Shown piece by piece: positions 17,471 to 24,905 of a stretch of 37,933 nt of DNA; position 1 is the first letter of the stretch, and every line of letters starts with the position of its first letter. Source of the stretch: an uncultured Verrucomicrobiota bacterium (GTDB taxonomy: Bacteria; Verrucomicrobiota; Verrucomicrobiia; Methylacidiphilales; UBA1321). The translations under genes were made by a program, and so were the position numbers. Under the pieces are notes generated by a model. The model saw only the letters and a list, made by a program, of their open reading frames with translations. It was not told the origin of the DNA and made no database searches. The stretch spans positions 1 to 37,933 of the forward strand of contig CAIPBM010000156.1 in NCBI GenBank assembly GCA_903863295.1. Direction: 5' to 3'.

Positions 17471-17979
17471 ATGAAACGCGAGGTCATCAATCGCCCAGGT
17501 CAGATTCATTTCGTTACGTTCTCGACTTATCAACGTCGCCGGTTCCTTGCACCCGATCGCACGCGCAACATCGTAGTCGAAACATTGCAAACCTGCCTCC
17601 AAACCCATCACGCCTCCTGTCACGGATTCGTGGTCATGCCGGATCACGTGCATGTCCTGCTACCGTGGATACTGGTTCAACCCTCGCGTCCTTTATGAAA
17701 CCCTGGAAGAAGACCAGCTCCTATCGAATCAAACAGTTCTAAGTCCAAGAGCTAACGAAGTATCAGGAACTCTATCCCGAGGATGCTCCCATCTGGCAGA
17801 CCCGCTACTACGATTATCCGGTAGATACGGATGAAGGCGTAATCCAGAAACTCGAGTACATGCATCACAATCCCGTGGCGGCGAACTTGGTGGAGAAATC
17901 GGTGGATTGGAAATGGAGTTCAGCGCGCTTTTATGAACAAGGTGCATCGGTAGGAGTTGCGATCACGCCGCCCAGATGA
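17471..17979 (+). pseudogene. Decayed REP-associated tyrosine transposase (RAYT, Y1/TnpA_REP family)
   Basis: The first frame reads IHFVTFSTYQRRRFL and then VMPDHVHVLL with the HUH pair H59/H61 of Y1 transposases. At about 17655 homology moves to the frame one base to the left (ASFMKPWKKTSSYRIKQF), consistent with loss of one base. That frame then has a TAA at 17740-17742, after which it continues as YYDYPVDTDEGVIQKLEYMHHNPV and DWKWSSARFY, the usual RAYT C-terminus, to a TGA at 17977-17979. The protein therefore needs two repairs to be whole. RAYTs act on REP hairpins and are usually single-copy and domesticated. REP copies lie 12 nt before the start and 2 nt after the end, which is the expected context. 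Sequencing error at both sites cannot be excluded. Confidence 0.85.
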
Positions 17980-17981
17980 GG

Positions 17982-18031
17982 CGCTTCCCGTGCGCGGAGC
18001 GCACCCGGACAACAAGTTGTCCGGGCCAACG
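17982..18031 (-). repeat. REP-type two-hairpin repeat, copy B (inverted)
   Basis: Inverted copy with the stem CCCGGACAAC / GTTGTCCGGG; relative to copy A the A-T pair at the fourth position is replaced by G-C in both arms. It starts 2 nt after the RAYT remnant. Confidence 0.85.
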
Positions 18032-18070
18032 GAAGGATTTTGTTCCCACATCAGTTGCAGTGCCCCAGTT

Positions 18071-18305
18071 CGTTGGCCCAGACAACTCGTTGTCTGGGTG
18101 CGCAACGCGCACAGGAAGCAAAGCAGCGCCCCCGTTGGCCCAGACAACTTGTTGTCTGGGTGCGCCCGCGCACAGGAAGCGATGCAGTGCCCCCGTTGGC
18201 CCAGACAACTCGTTGTCTGGGTGCGCCCCGCGCACAGGAAGCGATGCAGTGCCCCCGTTGGCCCAGACAACTCGTTGTCTGGGTGCGCCCCGCGCACAGG
18301 AAGCG
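18071..18305 (+). repeat. Tandem array of four REP units (copies C-F), upstream of ribBA
   Basis: Units start at 18071, 18133, 18194 and 18256, a spacing of 61-62 bp. Each has CGTTGG, the 10-bp stem CCCAGACAAC / GTTGTCTGGG, a short GC stem (GTGCGC / GCGCAC) and ACAGGAAGC; the last three are joined by GATGCAGTGCCCC or a close variant. The array ends 60 nt before the ribBA start codon. The region 17980-18365 contains no other gene; all six frames stay partly open only because the units lack stops. Confidence 0.9.
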
Positions 18306-18365
18306 ATGCAGTGCGATAGAGACAGGACTTTTGCACGCCGTGCGCTTCGTGCTACGCTTAACTCA

Positions 18366-19601
18366 ATGAAAGCTTCCGCCAAGAAACCTGCCCGCAAGAA
18401 AACCAAGTCGGGTATCGATTCGATCGATGCCGTCCTCCGCGATATCCGTGCGGGCAAACCGGTGATTGTGGTCGATGACGCCGATCGTGAAAACGAAGGC
18501 GACCTCATCCTCGCCGCGGAAAAAGCAACGGCGGAGAGCATCAACTTCATGATGCGTTTCGGGCGCGGCCTGATCTGTGTGCCGATCACCAATGAACGCG
18601 CCACGCGGCTTGGACTCAACCGCATGGTTCTCGACAATCGCGAGAGCTTCAAGACCGACTTCACCGTCTCGGTCGATGCCACGGCCAACATCACCACCGG
18701 CATCAGCGCGGAGGACCGCGCGAAGACGATCCGCCTTCTCGCCGATCCCGCCTCCAAGCCTGGCGATCTCGTCCAGCCCGGCCACATCTTTCCTCTCCGC
18801 GCCAAGTCGGGCGGTGTGCTGCAGCGTAGCGGTCACACCGAGGCCTCCGTCGATCTCTCGCGCCTTGCCGGTCTCGACCCCTCCGGTGTGCTGTGCGAAA
18901 TCGTGAAGGACGACGGCACCATGGCGCGCTTGCCCGATCTGCTGAAATTCAAGAAAAAGCACAAGCTCAAGCTCTGTACGATTCTGGACCTGATCGAGTA
19001 TCGCCGTCGTCGCGAAAAACTGATCGAGCTGGAGCAGCGCGTGAAATTGCCGACCGATTACGGCACGTTCGATCTCCTCCTCTATCGCTCGACCATGAAC
19101 CAGGAACATCACCTGGCGCTGGTGAAAGGCGATGTCTCCGACGGCAAGCCGGTGCTCGTGCGCGTGCACAGCGAGTGTCTCACCGGCGATGTCTTTGGTT
19201 CGCGTCGCTGTGATTGCGGGAGTCAGCTTCACACCGCGTTGCAGCAGATCGAAAAGGAAGGGCGCGGCATCCTGCTTTATATGCGGCAGGAGGGACGCGG
19301 CATCGGTCTCGCGGCCAAGATTCACGCTTATAAATTGCAGGAAGATGGCTTCGATACCGTCCAGGCCAATCTCAAGCTCGGCTTCCCATCCGATCTGCGC
19401 GAGTACGGACTCGGCGCGCAAATCTTGTTCGATCTCGGCGTGCGTGAATTACGGCTGCTCACGAACAATCCCAAAAAAGTCGTCGGACTCGCCGGCTACG
19501 GACTCAAGATTGTCGAAACCGTCCCGATCCGCGTTGAGGCCAACGTCCACAACAAAGCCTACCTCAAAACCAAGCGCACCAAAATGGGCCACCTGATCTA
19601 A
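18366..19601 (+). CDS. ribBA: Bifunctional DHBP synthase / GTP cyclohydrolase II
   Basis: A 411-aa enzyme for the two entry steps of riboflavin synthesis. Residues 15-212 are RibB (ribulose-5-phosphate to 3,4-dihydroxy-2-butanone-4-phosphate; [11 protein letters not shown] at 37-47, RSGHTEA at 154-160). Residues 220-411 are RibA (GTP to the diamino-pyrimidinone; zinc ligands C271, C282, C284 in [21 protein letters not shown]). A Lys-rich 14-residue extension precedes the RibB domain. ATG 18366 is chosen because the open frame upstream is only REP sequence. I see no FMN-riboswitch signature in the 60 nt between the REP array and the start. REP copies flank the gene on both sides. Confidence 0.95.
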   Translation: MKASAKKPARKKTKSGIDSIDAVLRDIRAGKPVIVVDDADRENEGDLILAAEKATAESINFMMRFGRGLICVPITNERATRLGLNRMVLDNRESFKTDFTVSVDATANITTGISAEDRAKTIRLLADPASKPGDLVQPGHIFPLRAKSGGVLQRSGHTEASVDLSRLAGLDPSGVLCEIVKDDGTMARLPDLLKFKKKHKLKLCTILDLIEYRRRREKLIELEQRVKLPTDYGTFDLLLYRSTMNQEHHLALVKGDVSDGKPVLVRVHSECLTGDVFGSRRCDCGSQLHTALQQIEKEGRGILLYMRQEGRGIGLAAKIHAYKLQEDGFDTVQANLKLGFPSDLREYGLGAQILFDLGVRELRLLTNNPKKVVGLAGYGLKIVETVPIRVEANVHNKAYLKTKRTKMGHLI

Positions 19602-19611
19602 CCGGCGTCCC

Positions 19612-19660
19612 CGTTGGCCCAGACAACTCGTTGTCTGGGTGCGCTCCGCGCACAGGAGGC
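19612..19660 (+). repeat. REP-type two-hairpin repeat, copy G
   Basis: Same unit and orientation as copies C-F (10-bp stem CCCAGACAAC / GTTGTCTGGG, then GTGCGC-TCC-GCGCAC), 10 nt after the ribBA stop. It may stabilise or end the ribBA transcript. Confidence 0.85.
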
Positions 19661-19699
19661 AAGAATCTAAAACGGTTCCCCACAATCGCATCGTCTTCC

Positions 19700-19726
19700 C
19701 CCTGTAGCGGCGGTCTATGACCGTGG
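19700..19726 (+). repeat. GTAG-headed REP element
   Basis: CCCTGTAG followed by CGGCGGTC-TAT-GACCG; same family as the heads of the composite elements at 12329 and 24905 and the tandem pair at 37874. The GTAG tetranucleotide next to an imperfect palindrome is the classic REP layout. Confidence 0.75.
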
Positions 19727-19792
19727 TCCCCTCCGACCTGACGAAGACCTCAGCTATAACATTTTCACAAATTCTATAGTCGGGTGGATCTA

Positions 19793-20006
19793 TATCCTGA
19801 AAGGATAATATTCTATAGCCCAGGGTTGGCGCCGCAGCGCCTACCCTGGGTCAACCTTCCCCGCAGACTACCCTGTAGGGGTAGAATTGCCCCTGAAAGC
19901 GTGCTCGATTCAACGCTTACAGCGTAGGCAACTCGTGCCGGGTTCCCAGGGTAGGCGTTGCTACGCCAACCCTGGGCTATAGCATCGCCAGCCTTTCAGG
20001 CTGGCC
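19793..20006. repeat. Palindrome mosaic with 19-bp inverted ends
   Basis: A 19-bp perfect inverted repeat (19813-19831 with 19964-19982, CTATAGCCCAGGGTTGGCG) encloses about 130 bp. Each end is itself a hairpin (CCCAGGGT-type arm against ACCCTGGG-type arm; 19838-19850 pairs with 19945-19957 as well). Outside lie TATCCT-GAA-AGGATA (19793-19807) and GCCAGCCT-TTC-AGGCTGGC (19988-20006). No ORF is convincing between 19602 and 20124; this gap is wholly repeats. Confidence 0.75.
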
Positions 20007-20068
20007 ACAGAATGAATGAAAATGCTCTAAAATTGCTAAATGCGATATCCCCAGAGGATTTAGATTCT

Positions 20069-20117
20069 GCTTCCTGTGCGCGGAGCGCAGCCGGACAACA
20101 CGGTGTCCGGGCCGACG
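20069..20117 (-). repeat. REP-type two-hairpin repeat, copy H (inverted)
   Basis: Inverted copy with a CCGGACA / TGTCCGG stem, 7 nt beyond the stop of the gene at 20125-21039, whose transcript it would follow. It shares the G-C replacement seen in copy B. Confidence 0.8.
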
Positions 20118-20124
20118 GAAAGCT

Positions 20125-21039
20125 CTACCGCTGCGGCAGGGGCTCGGAATTTTCTGGCGGATGCGCCATCGTGCCGGGGGCCGGGACCGGATCGTTCTTG
20201 TCATCCTCATTCACGGGCGCAGGCAATTCCTTCGGCACAAGACTCGACGTTTCGTCCGGCTTGTAATCGGGATCGTTCAGCGCCTTGCTCGCGGGCGGCG
20301 GCGGAGCACTCGTGTCGGGTTTGACCCCGTGATTGATCAGCGCGCGCACCTCATCAATGGTCAGCGGGCGATTCGGCAAATCCTTGATGTCCATCATCCC
20401 GCCATTGAGTTTGTTGAGATCGCTCTTGATCTTCTCCACCTCCGGGCCCGTATAAGTCTGCGAGGCATAGCGCGAGGCGTAGGTATCCGTCTTGTGCGTC
20501 TTGAACGTGGCGGTCTGGTCCTGGTCGGAGGAGGCCTTGTCGAAGGCCGCCACTTGCTTGGATCCGAGGTTGGAACTGGAAGTCGCATAGCTTTTGTCAA
20601 AGCTGTTCGAGTTGTGAGCGTAGGCGTCGGAAACCGGCATGTTGAACTTCTTGTCCTGATTGGAAACCCCGTGGCCGGAAGTGGGCGCCTCGTTATAGGA
20701 CTTGGTGACGAAGGCGCTTTGGTTTTGCGAATTGACTAGGGAATCCTTTTTGGAAACGGAAGAGGTCGTCGCATTGAATTGCTGGCTGGCCATGGGACTG
20801 ACCAGGCTGAAATTCATATTGTCCGGGCGATATTTATCCGAACTTGATGAAGAATGGGCATGCGCGTAAGGATTATTCTCCTTTTGCACCAGAACATAGC
20901 CTCCCGACTGGAGGGGAACCGCTTTGTAACCATCGGGCGCAGCCGGTGGATTATCCGCACGGAGACTTCCGCCGATCGCCCATAAAACGGCGACGGCAAG
21001 GCGACTCACCTCATTCGTGGAAATCCGATGGCGCGACAC
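20125..21039 (-). CDS. Exported low-complexity protein (unknown)
   Basis: A 304-aa protein with a basic, hydrophobic N-terminus (SRLAVAVLWAIGGSLRA) that looks like a signal peptide. The mature part is rich in Ser, Asn, Asp, Lys, Thr and Ala with no Cys. It contains a short ordered-looking patch at residues 200-240 (EVEKIKSDLNKLNGG, RPLTIDEVRALINHGVKP) and a Pro-rich acidic C-terminus. No family is recognised. The start is a GTG at 21039 with AAGGA just upstream (3 nt spacing, tight); a second in-frame GTG at 21009 would give a more compact signal peptide. Composition suggests a disordered, surface or periplasmic protein. REP copy H directly follows the stop. Confidence 0.6.
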   Translation of the reverse strand: MSRHRISTNEVSRLAVAVLWAIGGSLRADNPPAAPDGYKAVPLQSGGYVLVQKENNPYAHAHSSSSSDKYRPDNMNFSLVSPMASQQFNATTSSVSKKDSLVNSQNQSAFVTKSYNEAPTSGHGVSNQDKKFNMPVSDAYAHNSNSFDKSYATSSSNLGSKQVAAFDKASSDQDQTATFKTHKTDTYASRYASQTYTGPEVEKIKSDLNKLNGGMMDIKDLPNRPLTIDEVRALINHGVKPDTSAPPPPASKALNDPDYKPDETSSLVPKELPAPVNEDDKNDPVPAPGTMAHPPENSEPLPQR

Positions 21040-21102
21040 ATTTCCTTAAATACACTTGGAAGCATTTGCGGTCAATAGAGATATGAGCACGCGACCCCGG
21101 CC

Positions 21103-21137
21103 AAAAAGAAAGGGCGGACCCGAAGGCCCGCCCTTTG
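21103..21137 (-). terminator. Rho-independent terminator after glnK
   Basis: On the minus strand a 9-bp GC-rich stem (AAAGGGCGG / CCGCCCTTT; 21136-21128 with 21117-21109) is followed by CTTTTT. It lies 26 nt beyond the glnK stop and is the clearest terminator in the window. Confidence 0.85.
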
Positions 21138-21162
21138 CTTCAAGAAACTAAAGACTGAAAGC

Positions 21163-21570
<408 letters not shown>

Positions 21571-21584
21571 TTACCCGATAGTGA

Positions 21585-23147
21585 CTAGAGGATATATCCC
21601 TCTTCGCCGTGATCGGAGAGATCGAGACCAGCCTCTTCCTGTTCCGCCGTCGGGCGCAGGCCGATGGTGAACTTCAACACATAAGCGATGATCGCCGTGC
21701 CAACAACCGAGAGGATGATGGTGAATGCGACAACCTTGAGCTGTTCGACGTAGAGAAGGTGACCCTTGCTCCAGTCAACCAGATCCTTGAGGTTGGTATC
21801 GAGGTTCGCATTGACGCTGTCATTAGCGAGGAAGCCCGTCGCGATCGCGCCGCAAGTCCCGCCGATGGCATGGACGCCGAAGACGTCGAGCGCATCATCA
21901 TAACCGAGCAGAGGCTTGAGGTAGGTGGTGGTGATGAACGGAATCGTTCCGGCAATCACGCCGATGATCATGCCACCCGATGGAGTGACGAAGCCGCAAG
22001 CAGGGGTGATGACGACCAGACCGGCGACCGCGCCGGAGCAGAAACCAACGACCGTGGCCTTGCCCTTGAGGAAATACTCCATGGTGGGCCAGACAAAGGA
22101 TGCGATCGCTGTGGCGAGCGTGGTGGTGGTGAAGGCATTGGAGGAAACGATGTCGGCCGCGCAAGCGCTGCCCGCATTGAAACCATACCAGCCGACCCAC
22201 AGCAAGCTGGCACCGATGAAGGTGAGCACCGTGCTATGAGGCGCGAAATGAGTCTTGCCCCATCCAATACGCTTACCCACGATCAGCGCGAGCACCAAGC
22301 CCGAGTAACCGGAGGACATATGCACCACGGTACCGCCTGCGAAGTCAATCGCCTTGACGGGAGCCTTGGCATTCCAGACGCCATTGAAGATACCATCGAT
22401 ACCCCAGACGCAGTGAGCGAGAGGGAAATAAACGACGAACATCCACGCGCCGATGAAAATCAACAGGGCGGAGAACTTCATGCGTTCAGCAATGGCACCC
22501 ACGATCAGCGCGGGAGTAATGATGGCGAAGGTCAATTGGAAACAGGCGAATACATTTTGACCAACCCAGTAGCTGTAATTGCCGTTGTAGTTGGAATCGA
22601 CACCTTTGAACATGGCGAACTGAAGGTCACCCAAGGGGGAATAACCCTTGGCAGCCCAATCAGCGCCATTGTTGTTGCCAAACACCAGGCTATATCCGCA
22701 GAAGTACCAGAGGATGGTCACCAAGCCGGTGATACCAAAGCACTGGGCCAGCACGGAAAGGATGTTCTTGCGGCGAACCAAACCGCCATAGAACAAGGCC
22801 AGACCGGGGAGGGTCATCATCAAAACCAAGGCCGTGGAGGTCATCATCCAGGCGTTGTGGCCAGGACCTGAACCCGTGAGGTTGGTTTTAAAGGTTGGAG
22901 GGGTGGCATCGGCACCACGTGCACCGTTGGTGACATAGGCTTCGAGATCCGCAACGCGGGACTCGAGGGTTGGATCCTTGGGGCCAGCCGGTGCGGCAGG
23001 AGCTGCAGCCGCAGGGGCGGGTGCGGCAGGAGCCGGAGCTGCTGCTGGGGCAGCGTTGGTTGCCTGCGCCTGGACTTGGACGGCGCCCAAGCTCAAAACG
23101 AGGCCACATACTGACCATCGAAGGATGGAAGAGAGACGTTTGATCAT
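21585..23147 (-). CDS. amtB: Ammonium transporter with signal peptide and Ala/Pro linker
   Basis: A 520-aa trimeric inner-membrane ammonium channel. Residues 1-28 are a signal peptide (VQAQA), 29-56 a pure Ala/Pro linker, 57-75 a short heptad-like segment (LESRVADLEAYV), and about 98-495 the 11-helix Amt core. The core has D268, the twin histidines H276 and H426 of the pore and the family signature DDALDVFGVHAIGG. The linker and heptad segment are additional to E. coli AmtB and would stand in the periplasm. No sigma-54 (TGGC-N8-TTGC) promoter is visible upstream. No clear SD precedes ATG 23147. glnK lies downstream on the same strand. Confidence 0.93.
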   Translation of the reverse strand: MIKRLSSILRWSVCGLVLSLGAVQVQAQATNAAPAAAPAPAAPAPAAAAPAAPAGPKDPTLESRVADLEAYVTNGARGADATPPTFKTNLTGSGPGHNAWMMTSTALVLMMTLPGLALFYGGLVRRKNILSVLAQCFGITGLVTILWYFCGYSLVFGNNNGADWAAKGYSPLGDLQFAMFKGVDSNYNGNYSYWVGQNVFACFQLTFAIITPALIVGAIAERMKFSALLIFIGAWMFVVYFPLAHCVWGIDGIFNGVWNAKAPVKAIDFAGGTVVHMSSGYSGLVLALIVGKRIGWGKTHFAPHSTVLTFIGASLLWVGWYGFNAGSACAADIVSSNAFTTTTLATAIASFVWPTMEYFLKGKATVVGFCSGAVAGLVVITPACGFVTPSGGMIIGVIAGTIPFITTTYLKPLLGYDDALDVFGVHAIGGTCGAIATGFLANDSVNANLDTNLKDLVDWSKGHLLYVEQLKVVAFTIILSVVGTAIIAYVLKFTIGLRPTAEQEEAGLDLSDHGEEGYIL

Positions 23148-23231
23148 ATATTAGTAAGTTTGATAAAAATTGGTTGTAATCGACTGACTGACGTAAAGAG
23201 CTCAATCCCGAGAGAGAGCTTCTAGGAAAAA

Positions 23232-23627
23232 CTAACAGAGAGTAGGTGGGTCCATAAGCGGGGGTGCGCGCGGGCTTTCACATGAGTTGACTCTCAAACA
23301 AAAGGGATTGGCCCAACGTACCAGCGGGGCGAGGGCATAGCCGGGATGATTAACGTCGAGTCCTTCTCCAGAGAGGCCGCAGCCTTGATCCCGATTGGCT
23401 TGAACCTGATTGGACAGCGTAAACGCTCCCGAGTCCTGTGTTGCTTTTTGCTCACGCCGTTTAATTTGGCAGGAATCCGGATAGGGAGAGGTCAACGATG
23501 AGCCGCAGGGGGGCGATAAAGCGATTTGTTGAGCATCGCAAACCGTGAACGTCACGGTCAGCACCACCACAAATCGTTTCCATCTCCTCCTGTCACTCTT
23601 GGTTACCCTTGGGGAAGCCAAATGCAC
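23232..23627 (-). CDS. Doubtful small Cys-containing exported protein
   Basis: A 131-aa frame between amtB and the divergent methyltransferase gene. A basic stretch followed by FVVVLTVTFTVCDAQQ could be a signal peptide, and seven Cys are spread over the protein. No family is recognised, codon choice is not clearly biased, and no SD is evident. It may be chance. The rest of the interval 23148-23771 shows no other gene; only a small hairpin at 23750-23767 stands out. Confidence 0.25.
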   Translation of the reverse strand: MHLASPRVTKSDRRRWKRFVVVLTVTFTVCDAQQIALSPPCGSSLTSPYPDSCQIKRREQKATQDSGAFTLSNQVQANRDQGCGLSGEGLDVNHPGYALAPLVRWANPFCLRVNSCESPRAPPLMDPPTLC

Positions 23628-23749
23628 GAACAGAGCCTAAGCACGTCTTATGCCAAGGGCCACAAGGGGTTATTTACACAACTTCACTAAAGTTTTATGC
23701 TAAGTAGGACGGTTCTTCCGGGGTTGTCTCGGTCCAGATGGCCTGCTAC

Positions 23750-23767
23750 TAAAGCTCTTTAGCTTTA
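23750..23767 (+). promoter_or_regulatory. Small hairpin just before the methyltransferase start
   Basis: TAAAGCT-CTTT-AGCTTTA, a perfect 7-bp stem ending 4 nt before the TTG start codon at 23772, where a ribosome-binding site would be expected. No SD is visible, so initiation here may be weak or structure-dependent. Confidence 0.3.
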
Positions 23768-23771
23768 TCTC

Positions 23772-24770
23772 TTGAAACGCCGTTCCAAATCTCCCCCCGA
23801 GGCCATTCCCTTTCGTCGTGGAAGGATTTCCGTCCGCCCGGAAAAGGCTGTGGCTGTCGCACCGGAATGGATTTTGCCTCAGGTCTGGTCCGCCCTGATG
23901 GCTGAGGGAACCAATGCCCATCGATTGGCCACGGGACGGGAAATGTGGGTGGAACGCTTTGGCGAGGATGTCCTGATCTCCTACCAAACGGAGCGGGCTC
24001 GGGACTCGGCCTTGGAGGAGCTTGATCGCCGGTGTGGCGATTATGATTTTCATCCGCAACGGATTTTTGGCAAATATCTGCCGCAGCATGCTTCGGAACG
24101 TGGCGCCCCGTCCTTATTGCGGGGAGCCGACGGAGGCCCGATGGAGACAGAGGTTCAGGAAGCCAACGTGAAGTACGGCCTCGATTTCGCCGCAGGTTAC
24201 TCAGCGGGTTTGTTCATCGACCAGCGCACCAACCGCGCCCGGCTGGCTGCCCTAAAACCGAAGCGCTTTCTTAATACCTTTGCCTATACGTGTTCCTTTT
24301 CCGTGGTCGCCGCCCGGGCGGGGGCGGAAACGGTGAGCGTCGATCTCTCTCGGCGTTCCCTGACGAGGGGCGAGGAGAACTTTCAGCGCAACGGCCTTGA
24401 TCCGAAGCAAGGACACCGCTTCATTGCCGATGATGTCCTGGGCGTCCTCCCCCGGTTGGCGCGGCGGGGTGATCAATTCGACGCGATTGTCCTCGATCCG
24501 CCCACCTTCTCGCGCAATCAGGAGGGGATGGCTTTTCAGGTGCAGCGTGATTTTGACCGGCTCGTCGCCCTGGCTCTTGAGGTGGCTGCTCCGGGGGCGA
24601 ACCTGCTTCTTTCCGTGAATCACTCGGCCATGCGGGTGGCGGATTTGGAGCTGGCCGCTCGAACGGCTCTCCGCCTGGCTGGGCGCTCGGGTCGTTTTAT
24701 CCAGGCTTTGCCGTTGCCCGATTTTCCTCCCGGACACGGGGCCAAGACGGTGTGGGTTGAGGTGAGGTAG
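23772..24770 (+). CDS. Class I SAM-dependent rRNA methyltransferase, RlmK/RlmI-like
   Basis: A 332-aa methyltransferase of the PF10672/RlmI-RlmK group. The substrate-side signature GYSAGLFIDQRTNR (about 141-154) precedes the Rossmann fold: FLNTFAYTCSFSVVAA (motif I), VSVDLS, and DAIVLDPPTFSRN (motif IV, DPP). The last part, LLLSVNHSAM, lacks the Cys that m5C enzymes such as RlmI use, and there is no N-terminal PUA domain. It therefore resembles the RlmK (m7G2069) half of RlmKL more than RlmI. The target base is not determined. Start: TTG 23772 is the furthest upstream; no ATG gives a complete domain. An AT-rich hairpin lies just upstream. Confidence 0.75.
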   Translation: MKRRSKSPPEAIPFRRGRISVRPEKAVAVAPEWILPQVWSALMAEGTNAHRLATGREMWVERFGEDVLISYQTERARDSALEELDRRCGDYDFHPQRIFGKYLPQHASERGAPSLLRGADGGPMETEVQEANVKYGLDFAAGYSAGLFIDQRTNRARLAALKPKRFLNTFAYTCSFSVVAARAGAETVSVDLSRRSLTRGEENFQRNGLDPKQGHRFIADDVLGVLPRLARRGDQFDAIVLDPPTFSRNQEGMAFQVQRDFDRLVALALEVAAPGANLLLSVNHSAMRVADLELAARTALRLAGRSGRFIQALPLPDFPPGHGAKTVWVEVR

Positions 24771-24804
24771 CTGTTTCGGGTGCGGTGGCCTATAACCGTC
24801 TGGT

Positions 24805-24905
24805 ATCGCCTAAGCGATTCTTTAAAAATCCGTCATCCTGAGCCTGCCGAAGGATCTCTAACTATTCCGCTCGGATAGTTGGCAATGGTCATCAACCGCC
24901 GCTAC
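24805..24905 (-). repeat. Composite intergenic repeat, copy 2 (inverted relative to copy 1)
   Basis: Read on the minus strand: GTAG with GCGGCGGTTGATGACC, then the same 21-bp block as copy 1 (24872-24852), CTCAGGATGAC (24843-24833), and ATCGC-TTAG-GCGAT (24818-24805). The last palindrome has A-T pairs where copy 1 has G-C at the ends. On the plus strand this hairpin, followed by TCTTTAAA, could end the methyltransferase transcript. The GTAG end supplies the last codons and TGA of the aminotransferase gene. Confidence 0.8.

Noticed and set aside
18071-18305. Regularly spaced repeats that resemble a CRISPR array
   Set aside because: The units are palindromic throughout, the intervening pieces are near-identical to each other rather than unique spacers, and no cas genes are nearby. 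They fit REP units.
17976-18365. A 130-codon N-terminal extension of RibBA
   Set aside because: The extra frame reads only REP units and the end of the RAYT remnant; the family's domain starts just after ATG 18366.
18306-18365. FMN riboswitch or clear promoter in the ribBA leader
   Set aside because: No AGGGGC / GGGTGNAA blocks of the FMN element; the only hexamers (TTGCAC and TACGCT, 16 nt apart) are too weak to call.
21609-22871. Plus-strand frame of 420 codons across amtB
   Set aside because: Highly charged composition, no domain, and it is antisense to a clear ammonium transporter.
23148-23231. Sigma-54 promoter for amtB
   Set aside because: No TGGC-N8-TTGC pattern was found in the leader.
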